A stretch of 64,000 nt of DNA, taken from positions 2,795,501-2,859,500 of the forward strand of contig NZ_CP014167.1 in the NCBI RefSeq assembly GCF_001685395.1, in the 5' to 3' direction. This DNA is from Paenibacillus yonginensis. GTDB taxonomy: Bacteria > Bacillota > Bacilli > Paenibacillales > Paenibacillaceae. Position numbers and translations under genes: made by a program. Shown here in pieces: positions 1-9,130 of the stretch (positions are counted from its first letter, which is position 1; each line of letters opens with the position of its first letter). The notes under the pieces were generated by a model. That model was not told the DNA's origin, made no database searches, and saw nothing but the letters and a program-made list of their open reading frames with translations.

Positions 1-190
1 CACCGTCGATGCCTGCCGCTCCTTTGTTTGCCCGTACTCTCCGCCACGCTTCCTGTAGCACATCCAATCGATGGACTTTGTCGTACAGTGCATGGAACTT
101 TCTGCTCTTGCTCGTCTTGGCCGCATGACCTAGCTTCTCTTGGAGTTGTTGAACTTTTTCTGTTGGTGTCGTTAGCCTTCTGGCATTCAC
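1..190 (-). CDS. group II intron reverse transcriptase/maturase, N-terminal part
   Basis: The first 63 codons of an intron-encoded protein are present and the rest runs off the window. The start is GTG at 190-188, preceded in frame by a TGA stop. An AAGGAGG Shine-Dalgarno sequence lies 9 nt upstream. The residues [15 protein letters not shown] and [11 protein letters not shown] near the edge are typical of the N-terminal RT-0/RT-1 region of LtrA-like proteins. Such proteins splice the intron RNA and reverse-transcribe it into DNA targets. The catalytic YADD motif and the maturase domain are not in view, so intactness cannot be judged. Confidence 0.85.
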   Translation of the reverse strand, partial: MNARRLTTPTEKVQQLQEKLGHAAKTSKSRKFHALYDKVHRLDVLQEAWRRVRANKGAAGIDG

Positions 191-719
191 TCACTCGTAC
201 CTCCTTGTGAAGCTTGAACAAAGCAGGGCGCCTTCCCTCCCGCAGGTTGTGTTGTCCTGCGTTCCCCGGTACTATTCGCCCCTCGGACTCCCTTCCTGCA
301 GACGGATCACTTCACCTTTTGGCTTATAGAGCGTCTCTTTACGGTTTCGAAAAAAAAAAATCTCCGTGCAGGGGAGGGTCTCCCCAGTTCACTGCATCCT
401 CTTTCATCCCATGCCGATCCCTCTACGCCGGAGGATTCTTCGCTGACGCTCCAAGTTCTTATCAGCTTCCATGGCCTTCGCCCATGCTCGCGGGGCTCGG
501 CTTCCTCTTTTCCCTCTTGCGAGGCCTTTTTGACGACGCGGCAGGATTCACTTTATGTTACGGCCTGACATGTTGCTCGCCCTGTCTCCGACAGGTACTT
601 TCGTCGATACGCTTCTACGCACAGCTTTCGCCATACGCAGGTATCCTAGCTACACAGGGGCTTGGCCCCTCCTGTGACCGGACTTTCACCGGCTAGAAGA
701 TGCGTGCTTAGCTGGGCAC
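1..719 (-). mobile_element. group II intron, 5' portion (runs off window)
   Basis: Read on the minus strand, the element starts with GTGCCC at 719, fitting the GUGY-type 5' end of group II introns. It carries the usual GGTGAAAGTCC motif about 30 nt in, followed by about 530 nt of structured non-coding RNA before the reverse transcriptase reading frame begins at 190. The 3' half, including domains V and VI, lies outside the window. The insertion point is directly behind the T-tract of the fdhD terminator and in the same orientation, the placement known for class C introns. I cannot assign the class from the part shown. Apparent plus-strand reading frames in 28-696 are antisense to intron RNA and are not genes. 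Confidence 0.82.
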
Positions 720-726
720 GCAGAGC

Positions 727-754
727 ATAAAAAAAACCGCCAAAATCGGCGGTT
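727..754 (-). terminator. rho-independent terminator of fdhD
   Basis: A 7-bp stem (GGCGGTT paired with AACCGCC, 735-754) is followed on the minus strand by a run of T. It lies 38 nt past the fdhD stop. The group II intron begins 8 nt beyond the T-run. Confidence 0.85.
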
Positions 755-791
755 CACGGCAGCCTGACCAGGGCGGCCTTTTCTTTTATCT

Positions 792-1622
792 TTAATCAGC
801 TTTCGTCCTTTCAGAAACGGCAGCTGCCATTTCGCCAATCCGCTCCGGATGCGTATAGACATTAAACGAATTCCCGCGGATGAAACCAACCGTTGTAATC
901 CCTAAATCCTCAGCAAGCTGCAAAGCCAGTTCGGTTGGAGCGGACTTGGACAAGACTACCGCGCAGCCGATTTTGGATACCTTGAGCAGAATTTCGGATG
1001 AAATCCGTCCGCTGAATACGATGACCTTGTCGTTCAGGGAAATGTTATTTTTGAGGCAGTAGCCGTAAATTTTGTCCAGCGCATTATGACGGCCGATGTC
1101 CATCCGGGACAATATCATTCCGTTCTTATCGCATAAAGCCGCGTTATGGACGCCGCCGGTCTGCTGGAAGGTCTCCGCCGAGGTTTGCATCAGCTCCATA
1201 AGACGGAAGCAGTCTTCATAGGACAAGTGCACATTAGCTCCCGCGGCCGGTTTGGCCATTTTAGCGTCGTTCATGAAATAGAAGCCCTGCCGGCTTTTGC
1301 CGCAGCAGGATGTGATGTACCGTTTGGAGTGGAAATGCTGGTAAAATTCGTTCAGCTTCTCCGTCTTGATATGCACGTAGCCTTCCCGTTCCTGGAACCA
1401 AAGCTCGTCAATATCCGAATAGGCTTTGATGACGCCTTCAGAAGCCAGAAAGCCGACGACCATATCCTCTACATATTCCGGTGTACACACCATAGTAGCG
1501 AACTCTTCTTTGTTAATTTTGATGGTGACCGGATATTCCGTCACGACCTGATCCTCGATCTCTTCGACCTGGCGGTCCTGATAACGAATCACTTTACGGC
1601 TGACTTCGACCGGTTTAGCCAT
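792..1622 (-). CDS. fdhD: formate dehydrogenase accessory sulfurtransferase FdhD
   Basis: This 276-residue protein matches the FdhD family, which passes sulfur from a cysteine desulfurase to the molybdenum cofactor and is needed for active formate dehydrogenase. The conserved cysteine loop is visible as TSCCGKSR, with C106 and C107. It sits before a C-terminal domain containing the family's DIGRHNALDK and SGRISSE motifs. The ATG at 1622 has GGAGGAG 7 nt upstream. The gene follows moaA on the same strand after a 137-nt gap and is probably cotranscribed with it. The substrate enzyme, FdhA, is encoded divergently at 3255. A clear terminator follows. Confidence 0.95.
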   Translation of the reverse strand: MAKPVEVSRKVIRYQDRQVEEIEDQVVTEYPVTIKINKEEFATMVCTPEYVEDMVVGFLASEGVIKAYSDIDELWFQEREGYVHIKTEKLNEFYQHFHSKRYITSCCGKSRQGFYFMNDAKMAKPAAGANVHLSYEDCFRLMELMQTSAETFQQTGGVHNAALCDKNGMILSRMDIGRHNALDKIYGYCLKNNISLNDKVIVFSGRISSEILLKVSKIGCAVVLSKSAPTELALQLAEDLGITTVGFIRGNSFNVYTHPERIGEMAAAVSERTKAD

Positions 1623-1759
1623 AACTGCTCTCCTCCCTGACTTTTACCTTTCCAAGATTCCGGACTTCCTTCCGGACTTTGCTCCAAAGCTTCTCCCTGC
1701 CTCTTCTCAAACGCCCTTCCGGCGCCCGGCTGCCGCTCGAATCAAACTGCTCTCCGTCG

Positions 1760-2770
1760 TCAGCCCCCGATATGCGACATTTCCACCTTCGGCAGATCTT
1801 TGGTCTGGCTGCGTCTTTCCTCCGAATAGCGGTCCTTGCGTCCTCTCCAGATGTCCGCGATATAAGCCTGAATTTCCTCGTCCGTCAGGTCCGATCTCAG
1901 CTTGTCGCGAAGATCATAACCTTTGGAAGCGAACAAGCAGGTGTATAAGGTGCCTTCGGCCGAAATCCGCGCCCTTGTGCAGCTCGAGCAGAAAGCGTCG
2001 CTGACCGATGAAATGACGCCAAGCTCCTCTCCCGTATCTTTATAGCGGAACTTGGAGGCTACTTCTCCCTTGTATAGCGGATCAGCCGGCTCCACAGGCA
2101 TCTCCCCGTGAATGCGCTGAATGATCTCCTGTTTGGTCATGACGTCATCCAGCCGCCAGCCGTTGGAGTTGCCGACATCCATAAATTCAATAAACCGCAG
2201 AATATGCTTCCGCGCCTTGAAAAAGGCTGCCATCTCCACGATTTCATGATCGTTGACGCCTTTCTGTACAACCATGTTCACCTTCACCTGCAGTCCGGCT
2301 TCCGCCGCGGCCTCCATACCGTCCAGAACAGCTTGCACGCCGCTTCTATTCCCGTTCATGTAACGAAAGGTCTCATCATGCAGTGAATCCAGGCTGACGT
2401 TCACCCGTCCGACCCCGGCTTCCTTCAGTTTCGCCGCAAATTTGGGCAGCAGTACGCCGTTGGTGGTCAAAGCAATATCCGTAATGCCCGGTATGGGCTT
2501 CAGCATTCCGATCAGCACGGGAAGATCCTTGCGCAGCAAAGGTTCGCCCCCCGTAATCCGCAGCTTCGTTACGCCTAAGCCGGCGAACATTTCCGCCAAT
2601 CTGGCGATCTCCTCAAAGCTAAGCACTTTATCCTTAGGCAGAAATGGATAATCCGGTCCAAAGATCCCGGCCGGCATGCAATAACGGCAGCGGAAGTTGC
2701 ATTTATCCGTCACCGAAATCCTCAAGTCACGTAAGGGGCGGTCCAGTGAATCCTGCACGGGATTGTTCAT
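1760..2770 (-). CDS. moaA: GTP 3',8-cyclase MoaA (molybdenum cofactor biosynthesis)
   Basis: This radical SAM enzyme carries out the first step of molybdopterin synthesis, converting GTP to 3',8-cyclo-GTP. The N-terminal 4Fe-4S cluster motif CNFRCRYC is at residues 24-31. A SAM-binding GGEP motif follows (TGGEPLLR), and the second cluster motif FCSSC...C is near the C-terminus. The protein ends in the conserved GG that is needed for activity. I chose the ATG at 2770 because GAGGTG lies 7 nt upstream; ATG at 2776 and GTG at 2779 overlap that site. The gene precedes fdhD and is divergent from fdhA, fitting cofactor supply for the Mo enzyme. Length, 336 residues, is normal. Confidence 0.96.
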   Translation of the reverse strand: MNNPVQDSLDRPLRDLRISVTDKCNFRCRYCMPAGIFGPDYPFLPKDKVLSFEEIARLAEMFAGLGVTKLRITGGEPLLRKDLPVLIGMLKPIPGITDIALTTNGVLLPKFAAKLKEAGVGRVNVSLDSLHDETFRYMNGNRSGVQAVLDGMEAAAEAGLQVKVNMVVQKGVNDHEIVEMAAFFKARKHILRFIEFMDVGNSNGWRLDDVMTKQEIIQRIHGEMPVEPADPLYKGEVASKFRYKDTGEELGVISSVSDAFCSSCTRARISAEGTLYTCLFASKGYDLRDKLRSDLTDEEIQAYIADIWRGRKDRYSEERRSQTKDLPKVEMSHIGG

Positions 2771-3254
2771 TATCATCACCTCATACGTCTCTATAACAGC
2801 TTTTTATCGAATCCAAACGTTATCGGCTCTCATCAAAGTTATCTTCATGATGCAATCGTTATAAATTTAAAACAATCATTTATTTGGACTGTAACGCTAT
2901 CCCTGGATTTTGTCAAAATTTTTACGGATTGGCAAGCCATACTTCAATTCAAGGTTGAAATCTATGACATTTAGCACTATAGTTAAATATTGAGAAATAG
3001 CGTTTTGATCGTCGTCCGGTGCGTCCGTTTGGCGGTTAATAGCTAAAGATATTGGCATTGGCTAACATTAAAAAGGCGATTGGCTATCAAGTTTTTTAGC
3101 TTGATTACTATTCCACCTGAATACATGTGTTGTTTTTGGACAAATGTATTAGGAGTGGAATTTTTTTATTTTTAGCCTAATGAATTCATTTCATAATCTA
3201 ACGGGCGTTATTTTTTCTTTATGAAACGGATTCAGTCGAGAGGAGAAATGGATC
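2771..3254. promoter_or_regulatory. divergent moaA / fdhA control region
   Basis: This AT-rich stretch of about 480 nt carries no gene and must hold both promoters. Visible elements are an inverted repeat AATACAT/ATGTATT (3120-3150) and a second one, ATCAAG/CTTGAT (about 3088-3105). I see no convincing FNR or ModE site and no recognisable riboswitch fold. Confidence 0.4.
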
Positions 3255-6236
3255 GTGACAGAAACAACCATTAGAATCACGATGGACGGCAAGGAATATG
3301 AAGTCCGCAAAGGACAGACCATCCTCGAGGCCATCAACGAAAACGGCATTCAACATCCGCAGGTCTGCTACGTTCCCGAAGTAGACCCGATCCGCACCTG
3401 CGATACGTGTATCGTAGAAGTGAACGGACAGCTGATGCGCTCCTGCTCTACGATGGCAGAAGAAGGCATGAACATCCAGCTCGCTTCCGCCCCCGCCAAA
3501 GAAGCTCAAGTAGAAGCGATGGACCGGCTGCTGGAGAACCACATGCTGTACTGCACCGTATGTGACAACAACAACGGCAACTGCCGGGTCCACAATACGG
3601 TAGAATTCATGGAGATTGAACATCAGAAATATCCATTCAAACCCAAGGGCGGTGCTGAGGCTGTCGATATGTCGCATCCTTTCTACCGTTATGACCCTAA
3701 CCAATGTATTGCCTGCGGACAATGCGTAGAGGTCTGTCAGAACCTGCAGGTCAACGAAACGTTGTCCATTGACTGGGAAGCTGAACGTCCACGGGTCATC
3801 TGGGATGACGGCAAAGCGATCAACGATTCCTCCTGTGTCAGCTGCGGCCACTGTGTAACGGTATGCCCTTGCAACGCCTTGATGGAGAAATCCATGCTGG
3901 GTGAAGCCGGCTTCATGACTGGCCTCAAGCAGGAAGTGCTTGATCCGATGATCCATTTGATCAAGGAAGTCGAGCCGGGTTACGGCGGTATTTTTGCCGT
4001 GTCGGAAGTCGAAGCTTCCATGCGCGAAACCCGCACTAAGAAGACCAAAACCGTCTGCACCTTCTGCGGTGTAGGCTGCTCATTTGAAGTTTGGACTAAA
4101 GGGCGCAAAATTCTCAAAGTTCAACCGACCTCCGAAGGTCCGGTTAACGGCATTTCCACCTGCGTCAAAGGGAAATTCGGCTGGGATTTCGTCAACAGCG
4201 GCGAACGTTTGACGACTCCGCTTATCCGTCAGGGCGACGAATTCGTGGAAGCCTCTTGGGATGATGCGCTGAGCCTGGTAGCCAGCAAGCTTGGCGGCAT
4301 TAAGGAAGCTTATGGCCCTGAAGCCCTTGGCTTCATCGCTTCCTCGAAATATACCAACGAAGAGAACTACTTGATGCAGAAGCTTGCGCGCCAGGTGTTC
4401 CAAACGAACAACGTCGATAACTGCTCCCGCTACTGCCAATCCCCGGCTTCCTGGGGTCTGCAACAAACGACAGGCATCGGCGGGGATACAGGCACGATCA
4501 AAGATCTCGCATCTGCCGGTCTCGTCATCCTTGTCGGCTGTGCGCCAGCGGAAGGCCACCCGGTACTCGCAACACGCATCAAACGTGCGCACAAGCTGCA
4601 CGGCCAGAAGCTGATTGCCGTCGACCTGCGCAAGCATGAGATGGCCGAGCGCGCCGACCTGTTCATTCGTCCGAACCAAGGTACGGATTATGTTTGGCTG
4701 ACTGCGGTTGCCAAATACATGATCGATCAGAACTGGCATAAACCGGAGTTCATCGAGAAACACGTCAATTTCTATCCGGAATATCTCGAGCTGATTCAGA
4801 AATATACGCTGGAATTCGCTGAAAAGATAACCGGCATTCCGCAGGAAACGCTGATCCAAATCGCCGAAATGATCCGCGATGCTGACGGCACCTGCATCTG
4901 TTGGGGCATGGGCGTTACGCAGAATATCGGGGGCTCTTACACATCCACCGCGATTGCGAACCTGCTGCTCGTAACCGGCAACTTCATGCGTCCAGGCGCA
5001 GGCGCTTATCCGCTGCGCGGTCATAATAACGTACAGGGTGCAGCCGATATGGGCACTATGCCGAATATTTTTCCAGGCTATCAGCCTGTTACCGACGACA
5101 GCATCCGCGCGAAATTCGAGAAGGCTTACGGCGTCAAGCTGCCGGCCGAACCGGGTCTCGATAACATCCTGATGCTGGAAGCGATCAACAACGATAAAAT
5201 CAAAGGCATGTACGTATCCGGTGAAGAAATGGCCTGGGTCGATTCCGACTCCAACCATACCCAGGATATGCTGGCCAAAGTCGACTTCCTGGTGGTTCAA
5301 GACGTGTTCCTGAGTAAAACCGCCGAGTTTGCAGACGTGATTCTACCGGCCGTGCCTTCTCTGGAGAAGGAAGGAACCTTCACCAATACGGAACGCCGCG
5401 TACAACGTTTGTATCAAGCACTTGAACCAATCGGCGACGCCAAGCCGGACTGGTGGATCTTCTGCCAGCTCGCCAAGAAGATGGGCTTCGACTGGAACTA
5501 CAGCCATCCAAGCGAAATCTTCGACGAGATGGCTTCCCTGACGCCGTTCTTCTCTCAATGCAATTACGACGTACTCGAAGGCTGGGGCAGCTTCAACTGG
5601 GGGTCGCCGGACGGCAGCAACACGCCGCTTCTATATCTGGATGGATTCAACTTCCCGGATAAAAAAGCCCGCCTGGCCCTGTTCGACTTCATTCCGCCAA
5701 AAGAGCTTCCGCCGGAATATGACCTGTTCCTGGATAACGGGCGTTTGCTAGAGCAGTTCCACGAAGGCAACCTGACCGATAAATCTCACGGCATTCATCT
5801 GAAGCTGCCAAGAGTATTCGTGGAAATTTCGCCGGAGCTGGCCAAAGAGCGCGGAATCAAGGACGGGACGCTGGTCCGCCTGGAATCGCCATACGGCGCC
5901 ATCAAGCTGCATGCGCTGATCACCGACCGGATGCATGGCCATACGGTTTATGTGCCGATGCACTCGCACAGCCACGAAAGTGCAATCAACCTGCTGACCG
6001 GCGGTGCCGTCGATGTGCAGACCCATACTCCGGCCTACAAGCAGATGAAGATCCGCATGACCGTGCTGGAGGAGGAGGGCAACAACCCGCTTCCGCTGAT
6101 CAACCACCGGTACAAGAAACGTTTCCCTCAGCACGGCGTTGAAGTGCAGCGGAAATGGAACCGGCCGGGCTTTGTTTCCCTAGTCGATCAGGAGAAAGGA
6201 GATTCCCCTCATGGCCAAGCCAATTACATTCATTAA
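3255..6236 (+). CDS. NAD-independent-type formate dehydrogenase, molybdopterin catalytic subunit (YjgC/YrhE-like)
   Basis: The 993-residue protein begins with a 2Fe-2S ferredoxin domain (residues about 1-80, with CDTC and CSTM). A Cys-rich cluster loop follows (CTVCDNNNGNC), then two 4Fe-4S ferredoxin motifs (CIACGQC...C and CVSCGHC...C). The bis-MGD oxidoreductase domain starts at CTFCGVGC, near residue 275. The molybdenum ligand is predicted as C394 in SRYCQSP. The next residue is Q395, where E. coli FdhF has the catalytic His. The start is GTG at 3255, with GAGAGGAG upstream. The gene overlaps its DUF1641 partner by 26 nt. The architecture matches Bacillus subtilis YjgC/YrhE, cytoplasmic proteins that pair with a small DUF1641 subunit. 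The electron acceptor cannot be read from sequence. Confidence 0.92.
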   Translation: MTETTIRITMDGKEYEVRKGQTILEAINENGIQHPQVCYVPEVDPIRTCDTCIVEVNGQLMRSCSTMAEEGMNIQLASAPAKEAQVEAMDRLLENHMLYCTVCDNNNGNCRVHNTVEFMEIEHQKYPFKPKGGAEAVDMSHPFYRYDPNQCIACGQCVEVCQNLQVNETLSIDWEAERPRVIWDDGKAINDSSCVSCGHCVTVCPCNALMEKSMLGEAGFMTGLKQEVLDPMIHLIKEVEPGYGGIFAVSEVEASMRETRTKKTKTVCTFCGVGCSFEVWTKGRKILKVQPTSEGPVNGISTCVKGKFGWDFVNSGERLTTPLIRQGDEFVEASWDDALSLVASKLGGIKEAYGPEALGFIASSKYTNEENYLMQKLARQVFQTNNVDNCSRYCQSPASWGLQQTTGIGGDTGTIKDLASAGLVILVGCAPAEGHPVLATRIKRAHKLHGQKLIAVDLRKHEMAERADLFIRPNQGTDYVWLTAVAKYMIDQNWHKPEFIEKHVNFYPEYLELIQKYTLEFAEKITGIPQETLIQIAEMIRDADGTCICWGMGVTQNIGGSYTSTAIANLLLVTGNFMRPGAGAYPLRGHNNVQGAADMGTMPNIFPGYQPVTDDSIRAKFEKAYGVKLPAEPGLDNILMLEAINNDKIKGMYVSGEEMAWVDSDSNHTQDMLAKVDFLVVQDVFLSKTAEFADVILPAVPSLEKEGTFTNTERRVQRLYQALEPIGDAKPDWWIFCQLAKKMGFDWNYSHPSEIFDEMASLTPFFSQCNYDVLEGWGSFNWGSPDGSNTPLLYLDGFNFPDKKARLALFDFIPPKELPPEYDLFLDNGRLLEQFHEGNLTDKSHGIHLKLPRVFVEISPELAKERGIKDGTLVRLESPYGAIKLHALITDRMHGHTVYVPMHSHSHESAINLLTGGAVDVQTHTPAYKQMKIRMTVLEEEGNNPLPLINHRYKKRFPQHGVEVQRKWNRPGFVSLVDQEKGDSPHGQANYIH

Positions 6237-6732
6237 TAAGAAAGTATTGACGGAAGAAGAGCAGAAACAGCAGAAGCTGCAGCAGCTCGCGGACGAAATG
6301 GCCGAAAGCAGCGAAGCGCTCAAAAATACGCTTTCGATCATGAAAGAGCTGAACGACATCGGCATTCTCGAAGCAGCCCAGTCCATGCTGAAGGCCAAAG
6401 AGGAAATCACCAAAATCCTGCTGGCCCAGGTGACCCGTGAGCCGGTAACCAATGCCATCAACAATCTGATGGGTGCAGCCGGTGCTTTGAGTGAAATCGA
6501 TCCGGCTACGACAACCAAGTTGATGAAAAGCTTCTCCGAAGGGATGGAATCCGCCGAGGAATATCTCCATCATCCGAAGAAGATCGGCGTAATGGATTTG
6601 ATGCGGGTGCTCAAAGACCCGGACGTCAACCGCGCCGTCGGCTTTGGCATCCATTTCCTGAAGGGACTCGGGCAAGGACTGGCCGAGCGCAAGGATGACA
6701 ACGAGGAGTTTATCTCCAAGAAAGATAAATAA
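6211..6732 (+). CDS. DUF1641 protein, formate dehydrogenase partner (YjgD/YrhD-like)
   Basis: This is a 173-residue, mostly helical protein without a signal peptide or obvious membrane helices. It starts inside the 3' end of fdhA, with AAAGGAG about 10 nt before the ATG, so the two are translationally coupled. The C-terminal half (GVMDLMRVLKDPDVNRAVGFG) matches DUF1641. In Bacillus these proteins are always beside the YjgC/YrhE formate dehydrogenases. In the characterised case they form a complex that links the enzyme to the membrane quinone pool; I infer the same here. The N-terminal third is charged and glutamine-rich, probably coiled. A strong bidirectional terminator follows. Confidence 0.88.
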   Translation: MAKPITFINKKVLTEEEQKQQKLQQLADEMAESSEALKNTLSIMKELNDIGILEAAQSMLKAKEEITKILLAQVTREPVTNAINNLMGAAGALSEIDPATTTKLMKSFSEGMESAEEYLHHPKKIGVMDLMRVLKDPDVNRAVGFGIHFLKGLGQGLAERKDDNEEFISKKDK

Positions 6733-6765
6733 ATCCACCTTCTCACCCAAATCTTCATGAAAATA

Positions 6766-6820
6766 AAAGCCCGCTTTAAATGGAAAAGCAACCTCCCATT
6801 TAAAGCGGGCTTTCTTTTTT
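6766..6820. terminator. bidirectional terminator between the fdh operon and yeiH
   Basis: An 18-bp perfect stem (6766-6783 paired with 6796-6813, core AAAGCCCGC) is followed by a T-run on the plus strand and preceded by A-rich sequence. It can serve both convergent genes. Confidence 0.9.
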
Positions 6821-6840
6821 ACTAATCCTTTCTCCTGTTG

Positions 6841-8052
6841 TCAAACCATCAGGTACGCAAGGCCCGAGAGCATCACCGACACGATCACCATAACGAGCAG
6901 CGGTCGCAGCGCTTTGCTTCTGACATCCTTCAGGCTCACGTTCAGCCCGAGTCCGATCATGGCCATACTCAGCAGGAAGGAAGTCACTACCGAAATATCA
7001 TTCATTATCGCCTCAGGAAGCGTGATGGCCTGGCCCAGCACATAGCTGCCAAACAAGCTCATCAGAATAAAACCGATCAAGAACCACGGGAACTCGATTT
7101 TGGATGCGGCATTCGCGGACGGTATCTGTTTCTTGTTATTTTTGCGGTTCATCCAGAAGAGCAGAACGAAGCTGAGCGGCACGAGCAGGAATACTCGGCC
7201 CAGCTTGGCCAGCAGGGCAATGGCCAGACCGTCTGTTCCGGCCGGAGCTCCGGCCAAAGCGACGTGGGCAATCTCATGCAGGCTGATGCCGGCCCATGTG
7301 CCGTACTCTACCGGCGTAAAAGGCAGGAAGGGCCGAACCACGGTATAGGCAATGGCAAACAGCGTGCCTACAAGAGCGATCAGGCCAGCCCCAATCGCTG
7401 TATCCTCTTCTTTGGCTTTCACTATCGGGGACACGGCGGCAATCGCTGCCGCCCCGCAGACGCCCGTACCGATGCCGAGCAGCAGCGACAGCGACATATC
7501 GGCTTTCAGCCATTTGGCCAGCAGCAGGGTCGCGCCGATGGCAAACAGAATGGTCACCACATCACGGGCGAGCAAGCCCAGTCCTTGGTGCAGCACGACG
7601 TCCATGTTCAGCTTCAGTCCGAACAGGATAATGGCGAAGCGCAGCAGTTTTTTGGAAGCGAACTGAATCCCGGGCCGAAGCACCTCCGGATAACCGGCAA
7701 ACTGCCGGTAAATGACGGCAATCAGAATGGCGCAGGCCAAGGCGCCGACATGATCCAAACCGGGCAGCTTGCCCAGGTAATAACTGGCTAAAGCAATCCC
7801 AAAGGTAAAAGCAAGGCCTCCGCACCAGCGAAGCCAGCCGGAAGAAGTCCCCCGAGTTGTTCCAAGTGTGGTTCCTTTCGTTGTTCCATGCTCAGCAGGC
7901 ATCTGCTGCCGGAATGCCAGTTCCTGCGAACCTTGTTCCCCCGGCTTCGGCTTCGAGGCGGACAGTTCCTTGCCCGCCTCCTTGCGGGCTTCCTTGTAAG
8001 CTTCCTCCCGCATTTCCTTGTACGGCATGTGTGTGTTTATATTTCTATTCAT
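6841..8052 (-). CDS. YeiH/YadS family putative sulfate exporter (UPF0324)
   Basis: A polytopic membrane protein of about 10 helices with the family motifs GIGTGVCGAAAIAAVSP and GTWAGISLHEIAHV. The ATG at 8052 has GGGAGGGGG 7 nt upstream and is preferred over ATG at 8085, which has no ribosome site. The first 70 residues are an unusual hydrophilic extension that is lysine/glutamate-rich and then Gly-Thr repetitive (GTTK, GTTL, GTTR). Family members normally start close to the first helix. The gene is divergent from a LysR regulator, the arrangement seen for E. coli yeiH/yeiE. Substrate is uncertain; sulfite or sulfate export is suggested only by family naming. Confidence 0.88.
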   Translation of the reverse strand: MNRNINTHMPYKEMREEAYKEARKEAGKELSASKPKPGEQGSQELAFRQQMPAEHGTTKGTTLGTTRGTSSGWLRWCGGLAFTFGIALASYYLGKLPGLDHVGALACAILIAVIYRQFAGYPEVLRPGIQFASKKLLRFAIILFGLKLNMDVVLHQGLGLLARDVVTILFAIGATLLLAKWLKADMSLSLLLGIGTGVCGAAAIAAVSPIVKAKEEDTAIGAGLIALVGTLFAIAYTVVRPFLPFTPVEYGTWAGISLHEIAHVALAGAPAGTDGLAIALLAKLGRVFLLVPLSFVLLFWMNRKNNKKQIPSANAASKIEFPWFLIGFILMSLFGSYVLGQAITLPEAIMNDISVVTSFLLSMAMIGLGLNVSLKDVRSKALRPLLVMVIVSVMLSGLAYLMV

Positions 8053-8210
8053 GTCTAATCCCCCTCCCGATGCTTCTTGGTACATGATTTATGTTATGCC
8101 TGAGGAATTAATAAGTAAAATAAGTTATAATGATTGTTATAATAAATATTTATTTATGATAGCGACAAACTGTCCTAACGACTCCAAATAAGAAAGCTGA
8201 GGGAAGCTTG

Positions 8211-9113
8211 ATGGAACAATCCTTGCAGGTCTTCATTACCGTTGCCGAGCAGCGGAATTTCACCCGGGCAGCTGAACTGCTGCATATGACCCAGCCCGCG
8301 GTCAGCAGCTATATCCAGTCGCTGGAGCGAAACCTGGGCGCACGTCTGCTCGACCGGACGAACAAATATGTGCAGCTGAACAAAGCTGGAGAAATTGTCT
8401 ACCACCACGCGAAAGAAATCCTCAATCTTTACACCCGCATGGGGAATCTGCTCGACGATCTTCAGCATACCGCCAGCGGCCCGCTGACCATCGGGGCCAG
8501 CTATACGTTTGGCGAATATATTTTGCCGCATGTGTTAACCAGGCTGCGCGAGCAGTACCCGAAGGTATCGCCAAGCATTACGATTGCCAATTCGAAAGAA
8601 ATTCTGGACCTGACCCTGCGCAGACAGCTGGACATCGGGATCGTGGAAGGCGAACTTACAGAGAAAGAGCTGACAGGCGTCAGCGCTGATTCTTTTGCAG
8701 AAGACCGGATGTTTATCACCGCCTCCCCTCGCCATCCGGCAGCAGGTCAAGCGGAGACCACGGCGGCCGATTTGGCGGAGCATACGTGGATCGTACGTGA
8801 AGAAGGCTCCGGAACCCGGCAAATGCAGGAGAAAGCCTTTGAGCAGCTCGGCTTCGAGCCGGCCCATCTGCTTGTCATCGGTAGTACGCAGGCAATCAAG
8901 GAAGCCGTCGAAGCCGGCCTTGGCCTCACCCTGCTCTCCCGCTGGACGCTGCGCAAGGAACTCGAATCCGGCTCCCTTTGGTTGCTGCCGTTCGAAGGGT
9001 TCCCACTTAAACGCCAGTTCTCGCTGATTATGCCGGACAGCCAGTTCCAAACCAAGGCGACGGAGCTGCTGGCGGACATGATTCGGGAAGGAGTGGGATT
9101 TCCCGAGCTCTAA
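8211..9113 (+). CDS. LysR-family transcriptional regulator (CysL/YeiE-like)
   Basis: This 300-residue protein has an N-terminal winged helix (residues 1-60; NFTRAAELLHMTQPAVSSYIQSLE) and a periplasmic-binding-like effector domain. The ATG at 8211 has GAGG 8 nt upstream; a TTG directly before it is less likely. The gene is divergent from the YeiH-type exporter with about 155 nt between them, so it probably controls that gene in response to a small anion or sulfur metabolite. It converges on a universal stress protein only 17 nt away. No clear terminator was seen between the two. Confidence 0.9.
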   Translation: MEQSLQVFITVAEQRNFTRAAELLHMTQPAVSSYIQSLERNLGARLLDRTNKYVQLNKAGEIVYHHAKEILNLYTRMGNLLDDLQHTASGPLTIGASYTFGEYILPHVLTRLREQYPKVSPSITIANSKEILDLTLRRQLDIGIVEGELTEKELTGVSADSFAEDRMFITASPRHPAAGQAETTAADLAEHTWIVREEGSGTRQMQEKAFEQLGFEPAHLLVIGSTQAIKEAVEAGLGLTLLSRWTLRKELESGSLWLLPFEGFPLKRQFSLIMPDSQFQTKATELLADMIREGVGFPEL

Positions 9114-9130
9114 GGGCCCAAAAAGTGTAT

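Noticed and set aside
28-696. Two plus-strand frames of 60 and 160 codons
   Set aside because: They are antisense to a group II intron, have no ribosome sites, and their Cys/Ser/Pro-rich composition is that of a shadow frame.
2771-3254. Possible FNR, ModE or molybdenum-cofactor riboswitch signals
   Set aside because: No half-site pair with correct spacing and no matching fold could be seen by eye.
4080-5300. 406-codon minus-strand frame opposite fdhA
   Set aside because: Antisense to conserved molybdopterin domains with no recognisable motif.
6100-6750. 216-codon minus-strand frame opposite the DUF1641 gene
   Set aside because: The plus-strand frame has family similarity, coupling to fdhA and a terminator; the antisense frame has none of these.
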